Part shown: piece after piece, positions 1 through 7,197 of the stretch | How the letters are laid out: every line of letters begins with the position of its first letter | Position numbering within the stretch: position 1 is the first letter of the stretch | DNA from: Bacillota bacterium | GTDB taxonomy: Bacteria > Bacillota > Clostridia > Peptostreptococcales > Anaerovoracaceae | Assembly (NCBI GenBank): GCA_016302545.1 | Contig: JAEDNK010000054.1 | Coordinates: forward strand, 1 to 9,513 | Direction of reading: 5' to 3' | DNA length: 9,513 bases | Made by a program: the position numbers and the translations under genes | The notes under the pieces: model-generated | What the model saw: only the letters and a program-made list of their open reading frames with translations | What the model was told of the DNA's origin: nothing | Databases searched by the model: none

Positions 1-719
1 TTAAGGTCTGAGATTTTTACTTCTCCGAAGTGGAAGATTGAGGCGGCAAGGCCTGCGTCCACCTGCGGAATAGTTTTGAAAAGCTCTGTAAAATGGTCTA
101 TACAGCCGGCACCGCCGGAAGCGATTACAGGAACAGGTGAAATATCGCAGACCGCCTGAAGCATTTCCAGATCAAAGCCGCCTTTGACACCGTCGGTGTC
201 TATGCTGTTGAGGACGATTTCGCCTGCGCCCATGGATATACCTTTCTTTATCCATTCCAGAGCGTCCATACCTGTGTTTTCTCTGCCTCCTTTGGCGAAG
301 ACGCAGTATCTGCCGTCGACTCGTTTGGCATCTACGGAAAGCACTACGCACTGGTCGCCGTATTTTTTAGCGGCATCAAGAATAAGGCGGGGATTTCTTA
401 TGGCTCCTGAATTTACGCTGACTTTGTCTGCTCCGCACTTGAGTACCCTGTCAAAATCATCGACAGTGTTGATTCCGCCTCCTACGGTGAGAGGGATGAA
501 TATAGTTCGGGCAACCTCCGTCAGGATATCTGTGAAGAGTGCCCGACCCTCTGCTGAAGCTGTGATATCGTAAAATACCAGTTCGTCTGCACCGTTGTCG
601 GAATAATATCTGCCAAGTTCTACAGGTGAGGATACATCGGCAAGTCCCTGAAAGTTTACGCCTTTTACCACGCGTCCGTTTTTGACGTCGAGGCATGGAA
701 TAATTCGTTTTGTAATCAT
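1..719 (-). CDS. hisF: HisF, imidazole glycerol phosphate synthase cyclase subunit (3'-truncated by the window edge)
   Basis: The cyclase half of imidazole glycerol phosphate synthase uses ammonia delivered by HisH to convert PRFAR into IGP and AICAR in the cytoplasm. The frame from the ATG at 719 stays open to the left edge (239 codons) and is a typical (beta/alpha)8 barrel. It begins MITKRIIPCLDV and has the catalytic aspartates D11 (CLDVKNGR) and D130 (SVDAKR), the phosphate-binding TVGGGI (78-83) and the later phosphate loop ASGGAG. The visible end, AASIFHFGEVKISDL, is the conserved C-terminal region, so only about 10-15 residues are missing. The start codon overlaps the hisA stop (ATGA at 716-719). 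An AAGGAGG lies 7 nt upstream at 727-733, inside hisA. Identification is secure; only the true end is unseen. Confidence 0.97.
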   Translation of the reverse strand, partial: MITKRIIPCLDVKNGRVVKGVNFQGLADVSSPVELGRYYSDNGADELVFYDITASAEGRALFTDILTEVARTIFIPLTVGGGINTVDDFDRVLKCGADKVSVNSGAIRNPRLILDAAKKYGDQCVVLSVDAKRVDGRYCVFAKGGRENTGMDALEWIKKGISMGAGEIVLNSIDTDGVKGGFDLEMLQAVCDISPVPVIASGGAGCIDHFTELFKTIPQVDAGLAASIFHFGEVKISDL

Positions 720-1444
720 GCCTTGTCCTCCTTTACGATTTTGAGGGCATCAGCAAGGTCTATTGCTCCGGTGTAAAGGGCTTTGCCGAGAATAGCCCCA
801 TAAATGTTCATATCTGCCAGGGCTCTTATATCTTCAAGTGTGGAAACTCCGCCGGAAGCCATAATATCAAGGCTGAATTTCTGTGACAGGTCGCTGTAAA
901 GCTGTCTGTTGGTGCCTTTCATGGCTCCGTCTCTGGAAATATCGGTACATATTATAGTCTTTACGCCGATGCCTTCCATGGATTTGCAGAAGTCATCGCA
1001 GGTTGTTTCCGTAACCTCAGTCCAGCCCTTAATGGCAACCAGGCCGTCACGGGTGTCAACTCCAACGGCAATAGAATCGCGTCCGAATTCCTTTATTGCT
1101 TTTTCTACAAAGCCCGGCTCTGTAATAGCAGCTGTTCCAAGTATGAGACGGTTAACTCCGATATTAAGATATGCCTCGATGGTCTTAAGGGACCGGATTC
1201 CTCCTCCCAGCTCTGTGTACATGCTGGTCTGGCTGATAATATTTTTTATGGTCTCCAGATTAGGAGTAGTGCCAAGCTTGGCGCCTTCCAGGTCAACCAG
1301 ATGGAGACAATCAGCACCTGCTGCCGCGAATTCGGCAGCGAAAAGGGGAGGATTGTCGCTGTACACGGTCATCTGATTGTAATCTCCTTTGTAGAGCCGT
1401 ACTGCACAGCCGTTATATATATCTATGGCAGGAAATAGTTTCAT
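716..1444 (-). CDS. hisA: HisA, ProFAR isomerase
   Basis: HisA performs the Amadori rearrangement of ProFAR to PRFAR, the substrate of HisF/HisH. The 242-residue product matches the usual length of about 240. It begins MKLFPAIDIYNGCAVRLYKGD, with the catalytic acid/base pair at D8 (PAIDI) and D130 (VGVDTRDG), W141 after AIKG, the phosphate-binding LGGGIRS (79-85) and MASGGVST near the C-terminus. The ATG is preceded by AAGGAGT 7 nt upstream, and a second AAGGAGT lies further back in the 31-bp gap after hisH. The gene ends in an ATGA overlap with hisF. It is distinguished from the homologous HisF by the N-terminal KLFPAIDI sequence and the single-substrate loop pattern. I see nothing abnormal. 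Confidence 0.97.
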   Translation of the reverse strand: MKLFPAIDIYNGCAVRLYKGDYNQMTVYSDNPPLFAAEFAAAGADCLHLVDLEGAKLGTTPNLETIKNIISQTSMYTELGGGIRSLKTIEAYLNIGVNRLILGTAAITEPGFVEKAIKEFGRDSIAVGVDTRDGLVAIKGWTEVTETTCDDFCKSMEGIGVKTIICTDISRDGAMKGTNRQLYSDLSQKFSLDIMASGGVSTLEDIRALADMNIYGAILGKALYTGAIDLADALKIVKEDKA

Positions 1445-1475
1445 AGTATTACTCCTTAAAACTCCTTATAAACTT

Positions 1476-2111
1476 CTATAATTGGCAAAATGCCTTAAGA
1501 ATAGCAAGGCCTGTTTCACCGCTTTTTTCGGGATGGAACTGGCAGCCGTAAACGTTATCCTTTTGAACTGCTGCGGTGAGCAGGCTGCCGTATTCCGTGT
1601 ATGCGATGACAGACTCGTCACAGTCGGCTCCGTAAAAAGAGTGGACGAAGTAAACGCAGTCGCCGTTTTCGATATACTTAAAAATCGGACTCTTCTCAGA
1701 AGCAGAGACGCCGCCGCGGTTTTCGGGAAAAATCAGATGATTCCATCCGATGTGAGGTATCTTGTAATCACAAGGCACAGTGCCTTTCATTGAAACCACC
1801 CGTCCGGGAATCAGCCCCAGACCACGGTGAATTCCGTATTCTTCGCCGATGTCGAACAAAAGCTGCATGCCCAGACAGATGCCCAGAAGGGGTTTCCCGC
1901 CTTCAGCTTCTGCTGTTACTACACTGTCAAGACCCGTTTGGCGGAGCTTATCTGCCGCATCTCCGAAGGCTCCTACGCCGGGAAGTATAATCTTATCGGC
2001 TGATTTAAGTTCCGAAGCGTTTCCTGTAACGGTCACATCAGCACCTATATACTTCAGTGAGCTTTGAAGAGAAAAGAGATTTCCTACGCCGTAATCTACG
2101 ATTGCAATCAT
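1476..2111 (-). CDS. hisH: HisH, glutamine amidotransferase subunit of IGP synthase
   Basis: HisH hydrolyses glutamine and channels ammonia to HisF. The 211-residue class I glutaminase has its nucleophile C79 in LLGICLGMQLLF and the other two triad members H193 and E195 in QFHPEKSGE. PGVGAF (44-49) is the oxyanion-strand region that is remodelled when HisF is bound. The frame can be extended to 2162, but the ATG at 2111 is preferred. It gives the canonical N-terminus MIAIVDYGVGNL and has AAAGGAG about 10 nt upstream, and the longer version would add a basic 17-residue stretch embedded in hisB. The start lies 1 bp after the hisB TAA, so translation is probably coupled. The order hisB-hisH-hisA-hisF keeps the two synthase subunits close together. 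Confidence 0.96.
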   Translation of the reverse strand: MIAIVDYGVGNLFSLQSSLKYIGADVTVTGNASELKSADKIILPGVGAFGDAADKLRQTGLDSVVTAEAEGGKPLLGICLGMQLLFDIGEEYGIHRGLGLIPGRVVSMKGTVPCDYKIPHIGWNHLIFPENRGGVSASEKSPIFKYIENGDCVYFVHSFYGADCDESVIAYTEYGSLLTAAVQKDNVYGCQFHPEKSGETGLAILKAFCQL

Positions 2112-2112
2112 G

Positions 2113-2718
2113 TTACAGGACTCCTTTCGTGGACGGAATTTGACCGTCAAGGGAAAGGTCAATGGCAGCAGCCTGTTTCATGGTTCTGCCGAAGGCCTTG
2201 AAGGCTCCCTCAATTATGTGGTGGGAGTTGGTTCCGGAAAGTTGCCTCAGGTGCAGAGTGATTACGGCCTTGCGCACAAAGGCAAGGAAAAATTCCTCTA
2301 CCAGTTCTGTGTCAAAGGTACCTACTTTTTCAGCAGGAATCTCAAGGCTGTATTCCAGATGACTGCGTCCGGAAATATCTGCGGCGCAGAGGATGAGAGC
2401 CTCGTCCATAGGAAGGATGATATTGCCGTATCTGTTGATACCGCCCATGTTTCCAAGGGCTTCGGCAAAGGCCATGCCCAGACAGATGCCTATATCCTCA
2501 GTGCTGTGGTGGTCATCAATATATGTGTCTCCGCAGCAGCTGATTTCCAGATCGAAACTGCCGTGACGGGCAAACAGATTCAGCATGTGGTCCATGAAGC
2601 CTACCCCGGTGTTTATAGTGCATGTTCCGCTGCCGTCCAGGCTGAGCTTCAGAGATATCTGTGTTTCGGCTGTATTTCTGGTGATTTCTGCATAACGCTT
2701 AGCTTCGGCACTTTTCAT
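2113..2718 (-). CDS. hisB: HisB, imidazoleglycerol-phosphate dehydratase (monofunctional)
   Basis: HisB dehydrates IGP to imidazole acetol phosphate using bound manganese. The 201-residue form contains only the dehydratase and lacks the N-terminal HAD phosphatase found in bifunctional enterobacterial HisB. Metal-binding signatures are visible as FMDHML (H44), DDHHSTEDIG (H70, H71, E74) and NSHHIIEGAFKAFGR (H166, H167, E170). Two in-frame ATGs exist. The AGGAGG at 2725-2730 abuts the one at 2724 but lies 6 nt before the one at 2718, so 2718 is taken as the start. The gene overlaps the 3' end of hisC by 20 bp. A separate histidinol-phosphate phosphatase must be encoded elsewhere. Confidence 0.95.
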   Translation of the reverse strand: MKSAEAKRYAEITRNTAETQISLKLSLDGSGTCTINTGVGFMDHMLNLFARHGSFDLEISCCGDTYIDDHHSTEDIGICLGMAFAEALGNMGGINRYGNIILPMDEALILCAADISGRSHLEYSLEIPAEKVGTFDTELVEEFFLAFVRKAVITLHLRQLSGTNSHHIIEGAFKAFGRTMKQAAAIDLSLDGQIPSTKGVL

Positions 2719-3793
2719 TGTCATCCTCCTCTAAAATTTCTTTTATCTTTTCAAGCATGGCATCCATTTCTTCACGGGTGCCTATAGTAATGCGGTTATA
2801 GTCTGATATTCTTTCTTTGTCAAAGTGACGTATCAGGATGCCCTTGGATTTGAGTTCTCTGTAAAGCCTGCCTCCGTCAATACGGTCTGATTTTGCGAAG
2901 ATGAAGTTGGCTGCAGAGGGGAGAACTGAAAATTCCAGCTTTTTAAGTTCAGAACCGGCATAGGCTCTGGTTTCCATGATTCTGCGGCAGTTGTCCATGA
3001 AATAGCTGTCTGATTTCAGGGCAGCTATGCCTGCTGCCATGGTAAGTCTGTTGATATTGTAAGGGTTGGTGGAATATTTTATTTTGTCCAGGTCCTCAAT
3101 GAGCTGCGTATCTGCACAAGCAAACCCCAGACGAGCTCCTGCCATGGAACGTGACTTGCTGAAGGTCTGTACCACCAGCAGGTTATCATACTTTTTTGTA
3201 AGCGGCAGAACAGATTCGCCGCCGAAATCCACATAGGCTTCGTCGATGAGAACCACCTTGTCCATATTGGACCTGAGGATGTCCTCAATCTGTTTGGCTC
3301 TCAAGGTAAGACCTGTAGGGGCATTGGGGTTGGCAATGCATATGAGTCCGCCCACATCAGGAAGACTGCAGTAATCGGAAGGGTCAACGGCAAAATCCTC
3401 CTTGAGAGGAATCTGAACAGCGTTGATTCCGTAAAGGTCCGCGAATACCTGATAAAAGCCGTAGCTGATATCAGGAAACCATACTTTGCGTCCGCCTGCC
3501 GCGAAAGCAAGAAAGGCGAAGTTCAGTATGTCATCGGAACCGTTGGAGAGAAAGATGTTTTCTCTGCTGACACCGTATCTTGCCGCCAGGGCGTCTTTAA
3601 GTGCCGTGGCCTCCGGATCGGGGTAGAGCCTGAGCAGTTCGGTTTCGCCGCTGTTTACTGCTGCGAGGACCTCCGGTGAAGGGGGATAGGGTGATTCGTT
3701 TGTATTAAGTTTGATGTATTTCATATCTCCGGGCTGCTCGCCTGGAGTATAACTCTCCAGACCTTCAAGCTCGGGATTAAGATATCTGCTCAT
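2699..3793 (-). CDS. hisC: HisC, histidinol-phosphate aminotransferase
   Basis: This PLP-dependent fold-type I aminotransferase converts imidazole acetol phosphate and glutamate to histidinol phosphate. The 364-residue length is normal for HisC. Visible motifs are the substrate-loop region LNTNESPYPPSP (29-40), the cofactor phosphate site SNGSDD (83-88), ANPNAPTG (154-161), D184 in VLIDEAYVDF, the Schiff-base lysine K213 in TFSKSRSMAGARLGF with R222, and a C-terminal substrate arginine in TIGTREEM. The ATG at 3793 has AAGGAG about 7 nt upstream in the 27-bp gap after hisD. The family overlaps in sequence with other class I/II aminotransferases, but its position inside a his operon makes the substrate assignment firm. 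Confidence 0.96.
   Translation of the reverse strand: MSRYLNPELEGLESYTPGEQPGDMKYIKLNTNESPYPPSPEVLAAVNSGETELLRLYPDPEATALKDALAARYGVSRENIFLSNGSDDILNFAFLAFAAGGRKVWFPDISYGFYQVFADLYGINAVQIPLKEDFAVDPSDYCSLPDVGGLICIANPNAPTGLTLRAKQIEDILRSNMDKVVLIDEAYVDFGGESVLPLTKKYDNLLVVQTFSKSRSMAGARLGFACADTQLIEDLDKIKYSTNPYNINRLTMAAGIAALKSDSYFMDNCRRIMETRAYAGSELKKLEFSVLPSAANFIFAKSDRIDGGRLYRELKSKGILIRHFDKERISDYNRITIGTREEMDAMLEKIKEILEEDDNEKCRS
2725..2730 (-). promoter_or_regulatory. Ribosome binding site deciding the hisB start
   Basis: AGGAGG on the minus strand lies inside the end of hisC. It touches the ATG at 2724 with no spacer, which is unsuitable, but sits 6 nt from the ATG at 2718, so it selects the second ATG. 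Confidence 0.75.
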
Positions 3794-3820
3794 GTTTTTT
3801 CTCCTTAAAATTGCTGATTG

Positions 3821-5140
3821 CTAGTGCACGCTGAGAGGATATTCAGGTTTCTTTCTGCCTGTGCATCTTACTGTAAGGCTTCGAGCGTGTGCAGACAGGC
3901 CCTCTGCCTCAGCAAAGAATGCCACATCATCAGCCACAGCTTTGAGTGCTTCTTCCGTGTAGTAGCTGTATTGATATTTTTTTACGAAATCGTCTACCGA
4001 CAGAGGACTTGAAAATCTGGCTGTACCGCCGGTAGGCAAGGTGTGATTAGGTCCGGAGAAATAATCTCCCAAAGCTTCCGGACAGTTCTTGCCGAGGAAC
4101 ACTGAACCGGCGTGACGAATCTGGTCCAGATAGTCGAATGGATTATCCACGCAGAGTTCCAGGTGCTCAGGTGCGATTTCGTTGGCGATTTCTATAGCTG
4201 CACTGATACTGTCGGCTACGATTATTTTGCCGTAGTCGTCGATAGATGCTCTTGCAATTTCAGCTCTCGGAAGCAGTGGTATCTGTCTTTCCAGTTCGAA
4301 TTTAACAGTCATAGCTAAATCCTGTGAATCAGTTACAAGCACAGCACTTGCCATTTTATCGTGTTCTGCCTGGCTGAGCATATCTGCTGCTACAAATTCC
4401 GGATTGCAGGTGCCGTCCGCAACTACGAGAATCTCACTTGGACCGGCAATCATGTCTATAGCAACTTTACCGAAAACCTGTTTTTTTGCTTCTGCAACAT
4501 ATGCGTTGCCGGGACCGGTAATCTTATCCACCTTTGGTATGGTCTCTGTGCCGAAGGCAAGAGCCGCTATGGCCTGGGCGCCGCCAACCTTAAAGATACG
4601 GTTTACACCGGCTATTTTTGCAGCCGCCAGAATGGCGGGATTGACTTTGCCCGCTTTGGACGGTGTAACCATAACCAGTTCTTTTACTCCTGCAATTTTG
4701 GCTGGAATAGCGTTCATCAAAACGGAAGAAGGGTAAGCAGCTGTACCTCCGGGAACATAAAGACCGACCTTGTCCAGAGGAACGACCTTCTGACCTATGA
4801 TAACACCCGGGCGATTATCGGTGTTGAGGATAAAGCTGCTTCTGGTTTGCTCTTTGTGGAAAGCTGTTATATTGGATGCGGCACGCTTAAGAACTTCCAC
4901 TAATCGCGGTCCGACAGCTTCAAAAGCTTCTTCAAATTCTTTTTCGGTAACTTCCAGGGAAAAACCCTCTTCAGTGTTGACATCATCAAATTTTTGGCAG
5001 TAACTGATGAGTGCTGCATCACCGTTTTCCTTTACATCAGCCAGAATAGCGGACACCGTATCCTCAACATCGGTTTTCTCTGAAACTCTGGCAAAAATCT
5101 CGCTGTTTGGCACCTGGCCGTATTTCATAATCTTAATCAT
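3821..5140 (-). CDS. hisD: HisD, histidinol dehydrogenase
   Basis: HisD oxidises histidinol to histidine in two NAD-dependent steps using a zinc ion. The 439 residues match the usual 430-440. The zinc ligands are recognisable: Q257 and H260 in SQAEHD, D359 in ALGDYFSG and H418 in SAHARS. The catalytic pair E325-H326 lies in APEHLEL. The dinucleotide-domain sequences YVPGGTAAYPSS (128-139), GGAQAIAALAFGTE and GPGNAYVAEAK are all present. The chosen ATG at 5140 has GGAGG 10 nt upstream; an in-frame ATG at 5128 is possible but lies further from that site. The start overlaps the hisG stop by 8 bp. The gene is second after hisG, the same relative order seen in many Firmicute operons. Confidence 0.97.
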   Translation of the reverse strand: MIKIMKYGQVPNSEIFARVSEKTDVEDTVSAILADVKENGDAALISYCQKFDDVNTEEGFSLEVTEKEFEEAFEAVGPRLVEVLKRAASNITAFHKEQTRSSFILNTDNRPGVIIGQKVVPLDKVGLYVPGGTAAYPSSVLMNAIPAKIAGVKELVMVTPSKAGKVNPAILAAAKIAGVNRIFKVGGAQAIAALAFGTETIPKVDKITGPGNAYVAEAKKQVFGKVAIDMIAGPSEILVVADGTCNPEFVAADMLSQAEHDKMASAVLVTDSQDLAMTVKFELERQIPLLPRAEIARASIDDYGKIIVADSISAAIEIANEIAPEHLELCVDNPFDYLDQIRHAGSVFLGKNCPEALGDYFSGPNHTLPTGGTARFSSPLSVDDFVKKYQYSYYTEEALKAVADDVAFFAEAEGLSAHARSLTVRCTGRKKPEYPLSVH

Positions 5141-5789
5141 TATTTATATTCCTCCGTATTTTCTTTACAATTGATTCAATTTCTTTATTCTTAAACTTGA
5201 AGCTTGCCTTGTTCGAGATGAGCCGGGCGCTGATTGGAACGATTTCCTCCAGAACCTGAAGGTTGTTTTCCCTCAGTGTGGTTCCTGTTTCCACGATATC
5301 CACGATTACGTCGGAAAGCCCGAGAATAGGAGCCAGCTCTATGGAGCCCTGAAGCTTTATTATATCTATGTCACGACACTGGCCGGCATAGTATTCCATA
5401 GCTATATTGCTGAACTTGGTGGCAACTCTCAGGGTTCTGCCTGTGTTGTCTCTGAAGTCTGCAGGTCCGGCCACGGCCATTCTGCATTTTCCCATACCCA
5501 GGTCCAGAAGCTCGTATACATCGGGATTGTACTCCAGGAGAATGTCCTTTCCGGCTACTCCTATATCGGCGGCACCTCTCTCCACGTAGATGGCCACATC
5601 CGAGGGTTTAACCCAGAAATACCGGATAGCTGCATCTTCGTTTTCAAAGATAAGCTTCCTGCTGTCCTCCCTTATCTCCGGACAGGGAAAGCCTGATGCC
5701 TCGAATATATCGTATACCTTTTCGCCCAGTCTTCCTTTGGGAAGGGCAACATTGATTATTTTCTTTCCTTTTTTATTCTTCGATGTCAT
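5133..5789 (-). CDS. hisG: HisG, ATP phosphoribosyltransferase, short (HisZ-dependent) form
   Basis: HisG catalyses the first committed step, joining ATP and PRPP to give phosphoribosyl-ATP. At 218 residues it is the short form lacking the C-terminal ACT-like histidine-binding domain of long HisG (about 290-300 residues). Short HisG needs HisZ for activity and feedback control. The PRPP loop is visible at VDIVETGTTLREN (163-175), and the N-terminus NVALPKGRLGEKV and the ATKFSNIAMEYY segment are family hallmarks. The ATG at 5789 has AAGGAGG 7 nt upstream. The gene overlaps hisZ by 17 bp, consistent with matched production of the two subunits of one enzyme. The first ten residues (MTSKNKKGKK) form a lysine-rich lead before the conserved core. 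Confidence 0.97.
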   Translation of the reverse strand: MTSKNKKGKKIINVALPKGRLGEKVYDIFEASGFPCPEIREDSRKLIFENEDAAIRYFWVKPSDVAIYVERGAADIGVAGKDILLEYNPDVYELLDLGMGKCRMAVAGPADFRDNTGRTLRVATKFSNIAMEYYAGQCRDIDIIKLQGSIELAPILGLSDVIVDIVETGTTLRENNLQVLEEIVPISARLISNKASFKFKNKEIESIVKKIRRNINND

Positions 5790-6906
5790 GGATTACCTCC
5801 TTAACCCTTTCTCCATCAAATTCAAGCAGTCTGCGGTATTTCAGTTTCTCCGGAATTCTCTGCTGAGCCTGTACGGTGTTTCCTTGCTCCACAAGTTCCT
5901 GAACAGCCTCCATCAGAGCTGCAGGTGAGGCTGAACTGTCATAGAGCAGCAGAACATCGGTGTCGTAGCTGCCCACATTGGTTTCGTAGTCCTCCAGCAG
6001 GCTGAGATTTATGGCAAAGCCTATGGCATCTGATGATTTACCCATTTTTTCCATGAGCTCATCGTACTGACCGCCGGAAAGGACGCCGGTAGGAATCCCT
6101 TCTATGTATCCACGGAAGAGGAAACCGTTATAATATCCCATGTCTCCCTCTATGGAAAAGTCAAGGTGCACATTGTCAAAGCCCTGTTCCTCAAGAACGC
6201 CGCAGACTGTGGAAAGTTCTTCTATGGCTCTGTCCATGGTTTCGTTCAGGCTTATGCTTTCCAGCGTCTTCAGCACGGAATCCATGTTTCCGTAGGCCGC
6301 TGCCAGGGCGATTGCTTTTTCTCTGAGCTCATCATCTATCTTAAGGCTGTCAAAGAGTGTCTGTATGCCGTGGCAGTTCTTTTCCCGCAGAAGGCTGAGA
6401 AAACGCTCTTCGTGGCGGGGCTGTAGGTTAAGCTCCTTGAGGAAGCCTCTTATAACTCCCAGGTGGGAAAGATCCAGTATGTATCTGTCGCTCAGGGCTT
6501 CCAGACTCTTTGCGGCAAGAAGAAGGACCTCGCTTATATGATAGAGATTTAAATCTCCCATACACTCGAGGCCCATTTGCATGAGTTCCTTATAGGTTTT
6601 CGTACTTTTTGACGGTCGGTAGATGTTTTCGTTGTAATAAACTTTCTGAACCGTACCCGCCGCTTCACGGTAGTTTTTCACAATAGACAGGGTGACATCC
6701 GGCTTGAGGGCCAGAAGCCTGCCGTTGGTGTCCGTAAATGTAATTATATTATCACCTGACAGAAAATCCTTATTGGAAACATACAAATCATATTCTTCAA
6801 ATTTATTCATCTTGTAGTGGACAAAGCCGTACTGCTCGTATAAATGTCGAAGGCTCAGGATGTTTCTGTCTTCTTTTTTAAGGTTGATTCCATTATCAAA
6901 CTTCAT
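5773..6906 (-). CDS. hisZ: HisZ, ATP phosphoribosyltransferase regulatory subunit
   Basis: HisZ is a histidyl-tRNA synthetase paralogue without aminoacylation activity that assembles with short HisG and senses histidine. The 377 residues carry class II synthetase-like motifs: a motif 2 region around KPDVTLSIVKNYRE (68-81) and YYNENIYR (90-97), QMGLECMGD (110-118), the histidine-site-like YYNGFLFRGYIEG (258-270) and the motif 3 region SGGQYDELM with GFAINL (277-301). A further alpha/beta-like tail follows (about 313-377). The ATG at 6906 is preferred with AAAGGA about 13 nt upstream. An upstream in-frame GTG at 6954 lacks a ribosome site and coincides with the predicted transcription start. 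HisZ rather than HisS is favoured by the operon position next to short HisG and by the poor match to a full anticodon-binding domain. Confidence 0.93.
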   Translation of the reverse strand: MKFDNGINLKKEDRNILSLRHLYEQYGFVHYKMNKFEEYDLYVSNKDFLSGDNIITFTDTNGRLLALKPDVTLSIVKNYREAAGTVQKVYYNENIYRPSKSTKTYKELMQMGLECMGDLNLYHISEVLLLAAKSLEALSDRYILDLSHLGVIRGFLKELNLQPRHEERFLSLLREKNCHGIQTLFDSLKIDDELREKAIALAAAYGNMDSVLKTLESISLNETMDRAIEELSTVCGVLEEQGFDNVHLDFSIEGDMGYYNGFLFRGYIEGIPTGVLSGGQYDELMEKMGKSSDAIGFAINLSLLEDYETNVGSYDTDVLLLYDSSASPAALMEAVQELVEQGNTVQAQQRIPEKLKYRRLLEFDGERVKEVIHDIEE

Positions 6907-6951
6907 AGGACCTGTTTGTTCCTTTCGTAAAAATAGTGCCTTTAATTTCAG

Positions 6952-6978
6952 CACGTTAATAAGATACCACGTTAACGT
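6952..6978. promoter_or_regulatory. Candidate operator of the his operon: ACGTTAACGT palindrome plus phased half-site
   Basis: ACGTTAACGT at 6969-6978 is a perfect 10-bp palindrome lying in the spacer of the predicted his promoter. CACGTTAA occurs at 6968-6975 and again at 6952-6959, a direct repeat offset by 16 bp that flanks the -10 box on the downstream side. A protein bound here would block polymerase. The central GTTAAC is shared with the E. coli TrpR operator. TrpR-family (YerC/HisR-like) regulators have been proposed for Firmicute his operons; that link comes from memory and is inference. Confidence 0.55.
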
Positions 6979-6989
6979 AATAAAGTAAA
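6961..6989 (-). promoter_or_regulatory. Predicted promoter of the his operon
   Basis: On the minus strand TTTACT (6984-6989, 4/6 to the -35 consensus) is followed after exactly 17 bp by TATCTT (6961-6966, 4/6 to the -10). Transcription would begin near 6953, giving a leader of about 47 nt before the hisZ ATG. This is too short for a T-box or a histidine leader-peptide attenuator, so control at initiation is more likely. The boxes are imperfect, so this is a moderate-confidence call. Confidence 0.5.
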
Positions 6990-7040
6990 GGGGTTTTTGA
7001 AATATTCTGATGTCTTTTTTTCAGTACATGAATGATGCCT

Positions 7041-7050
7041 TTTCGCGAAA
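7041..7050. repeat. 10-bp palindrome TTTCGCGAAA in the divergent intergenic region
   Basis: A perfect palindrome lies between the his promoter and the plus-strand promoter, about 50 bp upstream of the his -35 and about 75 bp upstream of the plus-strand -35. It may be a protein-binding site serving either direction. No regulator is evident in the window, and a short palindrome could arise by chance. Confidence 0.3.
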
Positions 7051-7125
7051 TAATTGAAGGCTTGCTTAATGCAGGCTTTTAATTTGTCTGGCAATGTCGG
7101 AAACAAGAAAGCTTTAAACCGGTAG

Positions 7126-7153
7126 TTGATATTTTTAAACAATATGATAAAAT
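7126..7153 (+). promoter_or_regulatory. Predicted promoter of the membrane-protein pair
   Basis: TTGATA (7126-7131, 5/6) is separated by 16 bp from TAAAAT (7148-7153, 5/6), which is preceded by TGA (7145-7147), forming an extended -10. Transcription would start near 7160 and leave a leader of about 38 nt before the ATG at 7198. The spacer is AT-rich. Confidence 0.6.
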
Positions 7154-7197
7154 GATATGAAGAACTTATGTAGGAAATGTTGAAAGAGGGCAAAAAA

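Noticed and set aside
184..573. A 129-codon plus-strand frame at the left end
   Set aside because: This stretch is hisF on the opposite strand, with intact catalytic residues; the plus-strand frame is a shadow.
2110..2787. A 225-codon plus-strand frame opposite hisB and the end of hisC
   Set aside because: It is the antisense shadow of genuine his genes with clear catalytic motifs; its product shows no domain or ribosome-site support.
4361..4903. A 180-codon plus-strand frame opposite hisD
   Set aside because: It is antisense to the conserved hisD core and is Cys/Asn/Phe-rich, as expected from reading a real gene backwards; no promoter or ribosome site was seen.
6907..7000. Possible T-box or histidine leader-peptide attenuator before hisZ
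   Set aside because: The predicted leader is only about 47 nt, with no run of His codons, no T-box consensus and no terminator hairpin.
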